This document shows, in pieces, positions 10,901-21,488 of a DNA stretch of 64,000 nt. The translations under genes and the position numbers were made by a program. The DNA is from Persicaria tinctoria (Eukaryota > Streptophyta > Magnoliopsida > Caryophyllales > Polygonaceae), in contig JBANSL010000013.1 in assembly GCA_037127255.1 (NCBI GenBank), positions 12,358,688 through 12,422,687 of the forward strand. The letters are read 5' to 3'. Each line of letters begins with the position of its first letter. The first letter of the stretch is position 1. The notes under the pieces were generated by a model. It had not been told where the DNA came from. It saw nothing but the letters and a program-made list of their open reading frames with translations, and did no database searches.

Positions 10901-12462
10901 TTCAAAATGATGATTGGTGCAAGGCAATGGTGGTAGAACTGGATGCTCTAGAGAGAAATGGTACATGGGAATTGGTCACTCTTCCTCCCAACAAATCTCT
11001 GGTCACATGTAAATGGTTGTTCAAATTGAAATTCAAATCTGATGGCACACTTGACAGGTATAAAGCTCGGCTTGTATCTCGAGGATTCACTCAGCTTTAG
11101 GGCATAGATTATAGTGAAACATTTGCTCCTGTGGCTCGGATGATAACTGTTAGAGTTGTGCTTGTTGTAGCTGCTGTAAAGTGCTGGCCTGTGACTCAAA
11201 TGGACGTCACAAATGCTTTCCTACATGGAAATCTTGATGAAGAGGTGTTTATGACTCTTCCTCCTGAATATGAGTTTCTCCAACAGTTCAAAGCCTCTAC
11301 CTCTAATGGAGCATCAAGTGTGGGTTCCTCTTCAACCTCCAAGCTGGTGTGCAAACTTAAGAAATCACTTTATGGGCTAAAGCAAGCGCCAAGGCAGTGG
11401 TTTCTTCGATTCTCAGAGGTTGTGATGTCTGCTGGATTTGTACAATCATACTCTGATTACTCCCTCTTCACCAGGCACAATGGTGTCTCATTTACAGCCC
11501 TCCTAGTCTATGTGGATGATATGATCATTACCGGTAATGATCCTGAAGCTATTACAGAACTGAAAAAGCATCTTCATGCTCACTTCCAGATCAAGGATCT
11601 TGGACCTCTTAGATACTTTCTGGGTATTGAGATAGAGAGATCTGATGGTGGGTTTCATTTAAACCAACGAAAGTATACTCTAGACTTGCTATCTGATGCA
11701 GGCATGGAAAACTCTAGACCCCTATACACACCCCTTGATGTACATCAGAAGCTTACAAATGAGGGGGAGCCTTTGGCAGATCCGCTCCAGTATAGAAGGG
11801 TCATTGGTAAATTGATTTACCTGACCATCACTAGACCAGACATAGTGTACTCAGTGCAAGTCCTAAGCCAATTTGTTCAACATCCGACCTCGGAACATTG
11901 GATTGCCACCAAACATCTTCTTCGGTATCTCAAAGCTACTCCTGGACAAGGCCTACGTCTCAGCAGCTCCTCTTCACTACAACTCCGAGCCTTCTGTGAT
12001 GCAGATTGGTAGGCCTGTCCCCTTACCCGACGATCTCTCACAGGCTTCTGCATATTTCTAGGCTCGTCTCTCATCTCTTGGCGCACAAAGAAACAAACGT
12101 TTGTGGCTATGTCCACTGCTGAGTCCGAATATCGAGCTATGGCAGCCACTTGCTGTGAACTAAAGTGGCTCACTCGTGTATTTGTCGACTTAACTGTCAA
12201 GCTTGCAGCACCAATTGAACTCTTCTGCGACAATCAAGCGGCTCTTCACATAGCTCGGAACCCAGTGTTCCACGAGCGTACGAAGCACATAGAAGCCGAC
12301 TGTCACTTAGTACGTGACATGGTTAAAAGCAAGGACATCATCACCTCCTACATTGCCACAGCTGAGCAACCTGCAGATCTCTTCACCAAGGTTCTTTCGT
12401 GTGACAGAATGGCAAAATTGATGTCCAAGCTAGGAGTAGAGAATCAATTCTCTCCCTCTTAG
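7972..12462 (+). pseudogene. Copia gag-pol polyprotein with three nonsense codons
   Basis: One frame runs from the ATG at 7972 to 12462 with no frameshift, interrupted only by stops at 9103-9105 (TGA, expected Trp), 11098-11100 (TAG, expected Gln) and 12010-12012 (TAG, probably Gln). Domains in order: gag with a CCHC knuckle at 8758-8796; protease just after the first stop; integrase zinc region (WHLRLGH ... CTVC) and catalytic core (DVWGPY, SDQGTEF, QQNGRVERKHR); reverse transcriptase with YVDD at 11509-11520; RNase H ending in [12 protein letters not shown]. The protease active site reads DSSPTDH where the family has DSGATDH, so it is probably inactive even with readthrough. The copy looks unable to move by itself although it inserted recently. 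Confidence 0.93.
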
Positions 12463-12474
12463 CTGTAGGGGGAG

Positions 12475-12735
12475 TGATGTAATAGTGATCTTGTTATAAA
12501 TGAGCACCTAGGAACCTTAGTGTAGGTGCGAATCAGGAGATCTCTCTCCTTGTAACTGATTCTCAGCCTTCCTATATAAGGAGCTGAGCTGTAGTTTGTT
12601 AGACACGAAGACACAGAGAGAGAATTTCAATTGAGAGCTTCACTACTCCATCAATGGAGGAATCCCCAATGTGTTGTTCTTGATTGAGAGATTCTTAATA
12701 AAATCAAACACAGATTCACATTCAATCTGTCTTCA
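12475..12735 (+). repeat. Right LTR of young Copia, now the sequence upstream of RLP1
   Basis: Identical to the left LTR except one base. It carries TATATAAG at 12573-12580, about 160 bp before the RLP1 ATG. It also contains an upstream ATG at 12654 in frame with RLP1, stopped after nine codons by TGA at 12681-12683; any transcript starting here would carry this short open frame. Confidence 0.95.
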
Positions 12736-12737
12736 GT

Positions 12738-15305
12738 ATGAGATTACCTTCCTCTTTCCTCCTCCTTTTCCTCTTTTATGTTTCCACCATCAATGTCCAT
12801 TCTCAAGCCCTGTGCATTAACAAGGAGAAACAAGCCCTCCTTGACTTCAAGCTTAGCTTTGACCAGGATTCCCTTGCTTCTCTCTCTACTTGGAGAAATG
12901 ACAGTGACGATTGCTGTCTTTGGGATGGGGTTGTATGTGAAGAAAATGAACACGTGACTGCACTCCATTTATGGAATACAGGCTTGAAAAGCAACAAACT
13001 TCGGCCTTCCTTGCTTGAATTGCAACATCTAACATGGTTGGATCTCAGTAGTAATCATTTTCCTATGAAAATCCCAAAGTTCATAGGTTCTCTCACCAAT
13101 TTGATCCGCCTTGATCTCTCAGAATCTGAATTCTTCGGTGAGATTCCTCCTCAGCTCGGCAATCTCTCTAAGCTACATAATCTTCTTCTCTATTCAGATG
13201 TTACGTTCCAATCAAAAGGTTTGTACTCTAACAGCTTGCAATGGATTTCTGGCCTTTCTTCTATAGAATATCTCGTTTTGGGATATGCAAACTTGAGCAA
13301 TGCCGTAGATTGGGCTTCTGCACTGAAAAAGCTACCCTCTTTATTTTTGTTTGATTGCGGATCATGCTCCCTTCCAACAGCAATTGTTTCATCTTCTTCT
13401 CATGTTAATTCTTCCACCTCTCTCCAATTCCTTGAAATTTCTGGCAACAATCTAAATAGCCTTCCTTTTGTAGAAATGATGTTCCCATTATTGTACAGGT
13501 TGGATGCTTCCGCCAATAAAATAAGCCAAAGCCTTCCGGAAATCCTCCGTTATCTCCCAACAAATCTAACAAAGTTGGATCTTTCTTCAAACTTGTTAAA
13601 TGGTGTCATAGTCGATGCACATTTTTCCAACTTTCCTATGTTAGACATGTTGGCATTATCGGATAATAACTTTCTGACATTCAACTTTAGTAAGAGCTGG
13701 GTGCCACCATTCCAACTTCATTCCTTAGATCTAAGCTCTTGTAAAGTTGGTCCTAACTTCCCACATTGGTTTTTGACACAAACAGATTTAGAATTTGTTG
13801 ACATTTCTAATTCTGGGATATCAGGTGTTCTTCCCGAATCTTTTTGGGAGTTCTCCAATTTTTATAATTTTAATCTTTCTCATAACCAGATTAGTGGTAT
13901 GGTACCAAACTCAAACAACGTATCAAATTGTCTTCATCCATTATGTATACTAGATTTGAGTTATAATGCCATTAACGGTCCTATTCCTCTTTCCCTAGTC
14001 GTCAGATCATCCTCCTTCTTGTTTCTGTCAAATAACAAATTTTCCAGTTTCCCCCTCATCCATCATCAAGTAGTGGCTGTTCAAATCCTGATCGATTTAT
14101 CCAATAACAATCTATCAGGTACACTTCCCGGTTGGGTTTTTCAATCTCCTACACTTCGTATCCTGAATCTTGCAAACAACAAGTTGTCCGGAGCTCTTCC
14201 TGCAGAAATAGGATCTCTGTATCAACTTGCTGCATTACATTTGAGCAACAACCTGATTTCCGGAGAACTACCTTTGTCAATGAAAAATTGTACTCAGTTG
14301 GTAGTCCTAGAGCTTGCAAATAACAAATTTTCTGGAGTCGTGCCATCTTGGTTAGGGGAAACCATGCCATACTTGTCTATTCTTACGTTGAGGTCAAATA
14401 ATTTTTCGGGGAACCTCCCTGTCAATTTGTGTAATCTTCAAAATCTTCAAATAATAGACCTCTCACAAAATAGGTTATCCGGAATAATTCCAAGTTGTCT
14501 TCACAACTTCTCCTCTATGGCTATCAAAAAAGATTTCAGATTTCTAGAAATTTATGAAAGCCAACTCTCCGAGAGTACTTTGTTTTATTATCCTTCAACG
14601 CGATACAGTGACTCTGAATCAATCATGTGGAAGGGATCCCTGGTAGAATTGAAAAATGGAAACCTTAAGGAGCGGAATGTTATTAATCTCTCTGGAAATT
14701 TGTTAAGAGGTGAAATTCCGATTGGAGTGACTGCTCTAAAAGAGTTGAAGTCTTTGGATTTATCAATGAATTACTTAAATGGAACCATTCCTGATGAGAT
14801 TGGTCAACTCACATCACTCGAGCTTCTTAAACTGTCATCTAATAGACTTTGTGGAGAAATTCCACAGAATTTAGCTGATTTAACCTTCTTGGGCACATTG
14901 AACCTCTCAAACAACAACTTATCCGGGCGAATTCCCACTGGCACCCAATTGCAAGGCTTTAATCCTTCTTCATACACTGGGAATCCGAAGTTGTGTGGCA
15001 AGCCACTCCCCACCAAGTGCCCTGGAGATAAAGATAATGATCGCAAACAACCACCTCTGCCTGGTAAGGATGCTCATGATGGAGATGATGAATCTTTCAA
15101 TATCCAAGCATTCTTGGCTGCTTTAGGAATGGGATTTGCCGTCGGCTTCTTGGGAATCCTTGCATCATTGCAGTTCAGCCGTCCATGGAGAGTTGCCTTC
15201 TTCCAGTTGGTCAATAGCATTGCTGATAAAGTCATTGTGACAACATATATATCTTTGAGAAAGGTACCAATTAATCACTCTTCATTGCATATATATGTCT
15301 CTTAA
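12738..15305 (+). CDS. RLP1: LRR receptor-like protein (Cf/EIX type)
   Basis: The predicted 855-residue cell-surface receptor has no kinase domain. It shows a signal peptide (about 1-23), an LRRNT_2 cap with paired cysteines (DDCCLWDGVVC), a long run of plant extracellular LRRs with GxIP motifs, a non-LRR island near 590-650, final LRRs, a cysteine cap (LCGKPLP), an acidic spacer, one membrane helix (about 789-813) and a short cytosolic tail. Such proteins recognise pathogen or damage ligands together with SOBIR1/BAK1-type kinases (family knowledge). The ATG is the 3' half of the Copia target duplication, so the native promoter is now at 7441-7592. A GT-AG intron at 15264-15368 is plausible; it would replace the last residues and end the protein at 15392. 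No internal stop is seen. Confidence 0.85.
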   Translation: MRLPSSFLLLFLFYVSTINVHSQALCINKEKQALLDFKLSFDQDSLASLSTWRNDSDDCCLWDGVVCEENEHVTALHLWNTGLKSNKLRPSLLELQHLTWLDLSSNHFPMKIPKFIGSLTNLIRLDLSESEFFGEIPPQLGNLSKLHNLLLYSDVTFQSKGLYSNSLQWISGLSSIEYLVLGYANLSNAVDWASALKKLPSLFLFDCGSCSLPTAIVSSSSHVNSSTSLQFLEISGNNLNSLPFVEMMFPLLYRLDASANKISQSLPEILRYLPTNLTKLDLSSNLLNGVIVDAHFSNFPMLDMLALSDNNFLTFNFSKSWVPPFQLHSLDLSSCKVGPNFPHWFLTQTDLEFVDISNSGISGVLPESFWEFSNFYNFNLSHNQISGMVPNSNNVSNCLHPLCILDLSYNAINGPIPLSLVVRSSSFLFLSNNKFSSFPLIHHQVVAVQILIDLSNNNLSGTLPGWVFQSPTLRILNLANNKLSGALPAEIGSLYQLAALHLSNNLISGELPLSMKNCTQLVVLELANNKFSGVVPSWLGETMPYLSILTLRSNNFSGNLPVNLCNLQNLQIIDLSQNRLSGIIPSCLHNFSSMAIKKDFRFLEIYESQLSESTLFYYPSTRYSDSESIMWKGSLVELKNGNLKERNVINLSGNLLRGEIPIGVTALKELKSLDLSMNYLNGTIPDEIGQLTSLELLKLSSNRLCGEIPQNLADLTFLGTLNLSNNNLSGRIPTGTQLQGFNPSSYTGNPKLCGKPLPTKCPGDKDNDRKQPPLPGKDAHDGDDESFNIQAFLAALGMGFAVGFLGILASLQFSRPWRVAFFQLVNSIADKVIVTTYISLRKVPINHSSLHIYVS

Positions 15306-17501
15306 TTTAGGTGTGGATTTGATTTGGCAAGAGGGTAAAATCTCAGACTCTACTGCATCTTTTGACAGGCAAATAGAGCTACAACCATGTGAATTGTGAA
15401 GCCATGGTTTCTTTGCAGAAACTTCCTTTGTGACTTGTTAATTTGCAAGGCTTTGTGTGTTTTGTGGTTAGTGGTGCTATTCCATAGTTCATGGGTTATA
15501 TTTGTGTGTTTTGTGCTTACTGGAGCTATATTATGTACGTTTATCCTTGTTAAATATTTGAATTAGGGGCTTCAATCCCATCCTTTTGTATGTTCCCACA
15601 TAATACCATTGTTCATAATGGATGTTTGATAATACAGTATGACTTGAATGGCATTTATGAGTTCTAATTTTTTAGCCTTTTTTAAATGAAAGAATCGGGC
15701 TTGCCAACTCTAATTGTATATTAGCTAGATGTCTGATTAATTACTAGGATTTCTAATTAGGTTAATAAGGATTCCAAATTCTTTCTTCAGGTTCTTTTGT
15801 TTCGTTTGCGATTCCAAAGCCTTTCACCAGGTTTGTGAGTTTGAGATCGCTACAGAATATGTCTTCTATTGCTGATTTTTTATTTTTACTGCTTTTAATG
15901 TTGTATCTTGCTGTTGGTGGGATCGCTATTGCTAGCTACTTAGTTGTTACTTTTGGGGGTAATGGAGACAAAAGTAGTGGAGTTAGCTGTTCTCAACTAT
16001 TGATTCTTTAAAAGCTAAATAAACAGTGGAAGCAGATTGAGACATTAAGCTAGCTTGGCAAAATTAATCTAGGACTTGCTCAAGTTGCAACTCTGGCTTT
16101 GCAAAAATCAAAACTGCTAGTCCGTGAAGTTATGCATCTCTATACTTGCTTGTTTTCAACCATTACTTTTCCCCTTTATATATGTCAGGGATAGAAGTCC
16201 ACTTTCCTTCCCGTAACCCAAAGGTACCTAATTCGTAACCTGAAGTAACTGAAGCCAGAAATGCCCTCAATGTTTAATTGTGGAACTTGCAACCAGCACT
16301 AACCAACGCAATTGACTGGTCTACCTATAAAGTGAAAAGAAATTAAGATACTTTTCCAGGACTTTGTTTCTTGTTTCTACAGGGAAGGTTCTGTAGTCAA
16401 GCTTATATATAATATATGGACTGGCTTATCATGTGGGAGCTTATTTCTGATTTTGTTTAATCCATTAAACATGATGCCAGTTGCTGATGGAACCTTATAC
16501 AGGCTTACAACCTTTCTAGGGATCACAAACCAAAACTTGAGGCAGAAAGAGACCAAATACTTAATTAAATCTGGTAGATTCAATCATGCAGGAGTTTAAA
16601 TCTTGCAAGAGCAATAGGTATTTATGCCCCTGTCTAGTTATACTGACAATTCCCCTAATTAAGCTCATTGGTTTCTGCTTGTATTAAGCCTGAATTTTAC
16701 TAATCCAGTCGTAGTCATGTTCGTCCTTTGAGCTAGAGAGGTTACTGTTGTTTGAGCTTGTGACCTTTTCCATTTTGCCTGATGAAGGCATGGGTATGAT
16801 GTACCAAAAGTCTCAGTTTTTTTTTATCCTTTTTTTTTCATTTATCATTTTCATCTGCAGGTGACATGGAATTCAGGAAGAACAAGTTTTTACCTGTGGA
16901 AAGGCAAATTGTGACAGCAAATCCAGATATAAATACTCTGTGTATCTTCCTTGCAATATGTATGTATTAGAAGCTATTCATTAAATGAAAACAACTCTTA
17001 TAAGGTTGTATTAATTACCTCAAAATTCATATTCATCAAGCATGCCCCTTGACTTGTTTAATTGCTCCATGTACTGCTTTTAATTTGATATCAGTTTTTT
17101 TTTTTATCATGTCTTTCTAAACAGGTTGAACTTTGTCGCGATGATGACTTTATAGTGCTTGCATATGATGGCATATGATTCGTAATTTGCTTTTTGTCCT
17201 TTCTTTGTGACGATGATGGCTTTATCAATTGTTATCCATGACAGCAGAGGAAGAGGAGCTTATGGAAGCTAGAGTTATGAAAGAGGAGCTTCAATCCTTT
17301 CCCTTTTGTATGTTCCCACATAATACCATTGTTCATAATGGATGTTTGATAATACAGTATGACTTGAATATATGACATTTCTGAGTTCTAATTTTTTTAG
17401 TCTTTTTTAAATGAAAGAATTGGGGTGATAACCTTGCCAACTCTAATTCTATATGTAACATCTTTCCCCGTAGTCGATCAGTAATTGTGGACACTTGAAG
17501 A
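15306..17501. other. Downstream of RLP1: non-coding, with a spaced direct repeat
   Basis: No gene is recognisable. A block of about 150 bp at 15567-15718 recurs at about 17286-17451; both contain GTATGTTCCCACATAATACC and AATGGATGTTTGATAATACA. The first copy may be RLP1 3' untranslated sequence, and the second marks a local duplication. Confidence 0.5.
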
Positions 17502-17660
17502 CAGTGGCGGATCTAGGGGAACTCGGAGACTTGAATTGAAGCTACCCCTAACCCGGAAGAAATTGAAGAGATTAAAAAGAATACAAAATTCGTAAAATAG
17601 CTTAGTTTAGTTGTTAAGGAAGGGTATTTATTGTCTTTTGGCCAAGGGGTTTAAATTCCT
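17502..17660 (+). repeat. hAT/Tip100-like terminal fragment
   Basis: Begins CAGTGGCGGATCTAGG, resembling the CAGTGGCGGAGCCAGG ends of plant Tip100-type hAT elements. No matching opposite end or duplication was found, so this is probably a remnant. Confidence 0.35.
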
Positions 17661-18030
17661 TCAGCTCTTTTACAAATTTTGTTTTTCTTAAATGACAATG
17701 GTGATTGTTGTGCCGGGGAAAGAACCCAACTTGATGGCAACACTGGACATGTGATTTTGTGCAAATCAAGAAATTTGTGGAGCAACAACAAGAGAACTTG
17801 AGGAGGAAGAAAGAGGGAAACGAACTCTCTCTCCTTTTTTATTGTATTGTATGAATGAATGATGAATTATACTTGTGAAATGTATTTTATACTTGGACAA
17901 AGAGAATGGGTCAAACTATAACAAAATCGAGCTAAGCCCAAACATAACAATTAGGCCCAAATACAGATGTAAGTTTTCACTCTCACAGCCCTATTCAAAC
18001 TGGAGGGAGTTCACTCACACCAAGCTTTAG

Positions 18031-19240
18031 GGTTGGCATGGTACGGTAACCACCAAAAAATGGTGATTACCACGTACTAACCACAAACTGGTGGTACGTA
18101 AATTTTTATACCACGTACCAACCACAAGTCGTGGTTATTACCGCATATGTGGTAACCAGGGGGGCTAGGGGGCACGTGCCTCCTCTCTCACACGACGAAT
18201 TACCTAGGTGTATTCTCCTCGTCAATAGCTTCGTTTTGATATATAATACGCCTTAATCCGACATCTGAGTAAAAAGTTATGAATATTTAAAAATTAAGGG
18301 CATATTAATCACTTTAATTTTATTTAAATAGGCTATAATGTTTTTATATTTTATTTAAATTAACATTTACATACTATACTTTATCTCGAGAGTTTCGAAA
18401 TGAGAGGTTATACTAATCATTCCGACAATTAGATAAGAAGTTATGCAAGTTTAAATTTTTTATATCTGATTATACATATATTATTTGTTATTAGTACAAT
18501 AAATTATACTTAATTTACTAGGGTTTTTATTTGAATCAAACAAGTCTAGTATTAATGTTTGAGTATATTTACCTCATTTAGAAACAAGGCAAGCTCGAGT
18601 AGAAGATATATTTGAAATTGAGCTCATACTCGACTTATTTAGTAAATGAACGAGTTTGAGCTGCGTGTTTTTTTTTTTTTGCAAATATTATGCAACTTTA
18701 CTTGCTCATGACATAGTAACTTAAAAGAAAATTTGTAAATTTCATAAAATTCATGCTATTTGAGTTTCAATCGAGCCGAACCGAACTTTGAATCAAGCAT
18801 AAAAATGTGCTCATAATAAACTCATTTTGTAAATAATGCTTGAGACGAGCTTTTATTGAGCAAAACTCGAGCCAATTAAGCTCTAACTACTTAGCTCATA
18901 TAACAACCATAACATTAACTTAATGTTTATTATATTGCGTTTCCTATACTTATTTAGTTGATTTTTTTTTGATATTTCATTTATATATTTATATTTCTTT
19001 TTTTTAGGTGCAAAAAAAAAAATGATTGTGTTTTATCATAAACCGGTGATAGTTTATCTTAAAATAACATCATTAATTATCGTATTATATATAATTCTTT
19101 ATGTCAATTTAATCCAAAACAATATCGTACATTTATGACAGTGCCCCCCCTTCGAAAATTTTCTGGCTCCACCACTGGTGGTAACCACGACATGTGGTTA
19201 CCATCGGTACATTACCATGGTTACCGGCCAAGCTATAATT
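18031..19240. mobile_element. MITE-like element rich in GGTAACC, interrupted by another element
   Basis: The flanks of the inner insertion (about 18031-18158 and 19178-19240) share alternating GGTAACC/GGTTACC motifs, and the ends (GGGTTGGCATGGTACGGTA on the left; CATGGTTACCGGCCAAGCTA on the right) look like degraded inverted ends. The element family is not known to me. Confidence 0.35.
18159..19177 (-). mobile_element. Tip100-like non-autonomous insertion
   Basis: Read on the minus strand it begins CAGTGGTGGAGCCAG. GTGGTAACCA is found on both sides (18149-18158 and 19178-19187), but that motif is common in the host element, so the duplication could be chance. The part around 18220-18370 (ACATCTGAGTAAAAAGTTAT and following) recurs at 38150-38320. 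It also includes a stretch rich in GCTCGAG/GAGCTC (about 18590-18890) like the one at 33330-33710. No coding capacity. Confidence 0.4.
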
Positions 19241-21331
19241 CTGTTTGTATTTTTTTGAAACCCCCTGGCTACGTACCTTCTGGTAGTCATCAAAGTTATC
19301 GAACTAAAAAATATGATTACAAAAAATAATATGGTTACCACCTATTAAAAGTTCAAATAAATCAATTTCGATGACAACCTAAAGTACAAACCAATTCAAA
19401 CCAACCAAGTTCAAAGTCGTGAAACAAACCAAGTTCAATTGTTTAAACATTAAATAAAAGTTCAAACAAACTGCATTAACTCTTGATGGAGTGCATTCTA
19501 GATCCCTTGCTTTGTTCCAGCTCATCATCAGCTATGTACCAAGCCAAAACAATAGCATCTTCAAGAGTTAAGGTCTTGAAGTGCCTTAGGTGTAATCTCT
19601 TATGTACCCTTACAAAACCGGAAGTCTCAATTCGAATTAACACATGAGCTTGAGTTGTATCCATGGATCTCAATTTGGCTCGTCTAATACCGCCGTGAAG
19701 AGCACACGGGTGCAGCTAGTCTCAATAAAAATGACAGTTATATGTATGGTTCTATTTTCAGATCGAAAGTTAAGTAGGTGTAGAAAAATTTGTATTTCTA
19801 TGTAGTTTTGCTGTAAATGTGTAGCTTTTTCGTTCGTATATGTTGGGTTTAATAAACTTTCTAATTTTATTTAAGAGCAAAATTATAACTTTATATCTAT
19901 TATTATTCGTAATTCAATTTACATGTATTATAAAATTATAACAGAAAAGAATAAAATAGACCAAGACTCGCCTTTATGAATCTCCGGCAGCCCCCACCAG
20001 GCCACAGAGAAAACGTACATATGATGAGCCCAAAGAAGAAATCCAAGAAGGCCTATATTGATTTATAGCATAAAGTTATTTCATTTCAACCGTTAGTCAA
20101 TTAAGAAATTCTTAACATATCCCATTGATCTCTTAGCAAGCTGGGATCCTTGTTAATTACGACAACGATTGAAACAAAGATGTTGTATTCGTTTAGTATA
20201 ACATTTGGCAGATAACATTGATCTCCTTTAACGGGAGATCACTTAATACCAAGTCGTACCTATATTTAGGGTTTTCTATTAGGCCTTATAAGAGAAAATT
20301 ACTGGATTGACAAATTAAAGTTAAGATAAAAAGATGCTACTATACGCAACATTAATTTTTTGTCAAGTTGGTAAATTATCTATCAATTTGGAAAGTCGGT
20401 GTTAAAATACTGTTTTTATGCAAAAACGCGCGCATATCAATTTCAAATATCAATATCAGCATCGTGTATTTAACAAAAAAAGAAAATTTAATGTTGCGAA
20501 TAACGATTGGAATCATTCATATCATGCTTGTAACGAGGGGTAGAAAAATTATGCACAAAAGGGGTCGGGGGACAGAGAACGGAAGAACGAAGACCTCACA
20601 AGTCACCACTCAACTCACACAAGTCCACTTTTCATTTTAATTTAGTGGTGAACCGTGGCCCGTGGGGTGTGGCGAAGGTAGCAGGAGATCTTGACTAGTC
20701 CCACTTCACTTGTAATGTGATACTCCCCGAGTGAAATCTTCTACAACTCTCCCTACTCCACTAAAATTATTTAACATTTATTTAATTTTAAAAAAAATTT
20801 AAAAAAATCCACCTCTTATACTTATTATTTTAGAACCAAAATCTTTATAAAAAAATTGAACCACGTGTCTCTATAAGCAAAACCAAGTAGTTTCCCTCCC
20901 TAACCCACGTTCTTTCTGACCCACATTCACTTGACTGGCGATACCAAAAACTGAAATTTATTTTCTCAACACGCTTACCTTCTTGCTCACAAATCATCTT
21001 CTTCCTCATAATCCTATGAACTACCACGTTCTCCCTTAACTCCCCATACCGATTTGTTTGCAGGAGCCTTCTTGACGTCGGGACAGACGAGAGTGGCGAC
21101 GGCTGGAGGCGGCTGGGCAGACGAGGGTGGTGACGCGGGAGGCAGTTCAGTCGTTTGGCGACTTGGGTGGAGGCGACGCAATCGAAGGAAGAAGGCAACT
21201 CAGGGGCAAGACGATTGGTGAAGGGACAACAAAGGGATGTGGTGGATTTGAATCAGTAATTTTTTTAAGGTTTAAATGTTTGAATTTGGGGAATCCGTGA
21301 TTTTCAAAAATTAGGGATTGAGTATTTCAAA
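19241..21331. other. Intergenic, AT-rich, no gene seen
   Basis: Only short open frames without family resemblance are present. There are AT-rich stretches at 19740-20560 and 20760-20850. Confidence 0.45.
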
Positions 21332-21470
21332 TTGGGGAGGCCAAAGCTGAACCTTCAGCTCGGGACTGTGTCGGTCATCAATGAAAACGGAGGGCTGATG
21401 GTGAAGCTTAAAGGATCCAATCCGTTCGGAGAGGTGATGCCGAGAGAGGAGGTCGAGAAACCCCAGCTTT
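21332..21470 (+). pseudogene. Fragment of an eIF4B-like gene
   Basis: It encodes GRPKLNLQLGTVSV, then NPFGEVMPREEVEKP. The pattern RPKLxLxPRT ... NPFGxAxPREEV is typical of plant eIF4B-like proteins. There is no start and no continuation: within 20 bp the frame runs into the leader of the epimerase fragment. The family assignment is from memory of the motif and is tentative. Confidence 0.4.
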
Positions 21471-21488
21471 TGTGTTTCCCCGATTTCC

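Larger units (their letters stand above)
7593..12735 (+). mobile_element. Young Copia retrotransposon inserted at the RLP1 start codon
   Basis: Two 261-bp LTRs (7593-7853 and 12475-12735) differ at one base by eye (G at 7733, A at 12615). They are flanked by a perfect 5-bp duplication GTATG at 7588-7592 and 12736-12740; its last three bases are the RLP1 ATG. A primer-binding site TGGTATCAGAGC begins at 7854, and a polypurine tract GTAGGGGGAG lies at 12465-12474. The interior holds one gag-pol frame. The near identity of the LTRs means a recent insertion. The element has the same orientation as RLP1, so transcripts starting in the right LTR would run into the receptor coding region. Confidence 0.97.

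Noticed and set aside
7593..12735. Endogenous virus
   Set aside because: Integrase lies before reverse transcriptase and there are no envelope or movement genes, so this is an ordinary Copia retrotransposon.
18149..19187. 10-bp target duplication GTGGTAACCA around the inner element
   Set aside because: The motif recurs many times in the host element, so the match may be chance; not used as proof of insertion.
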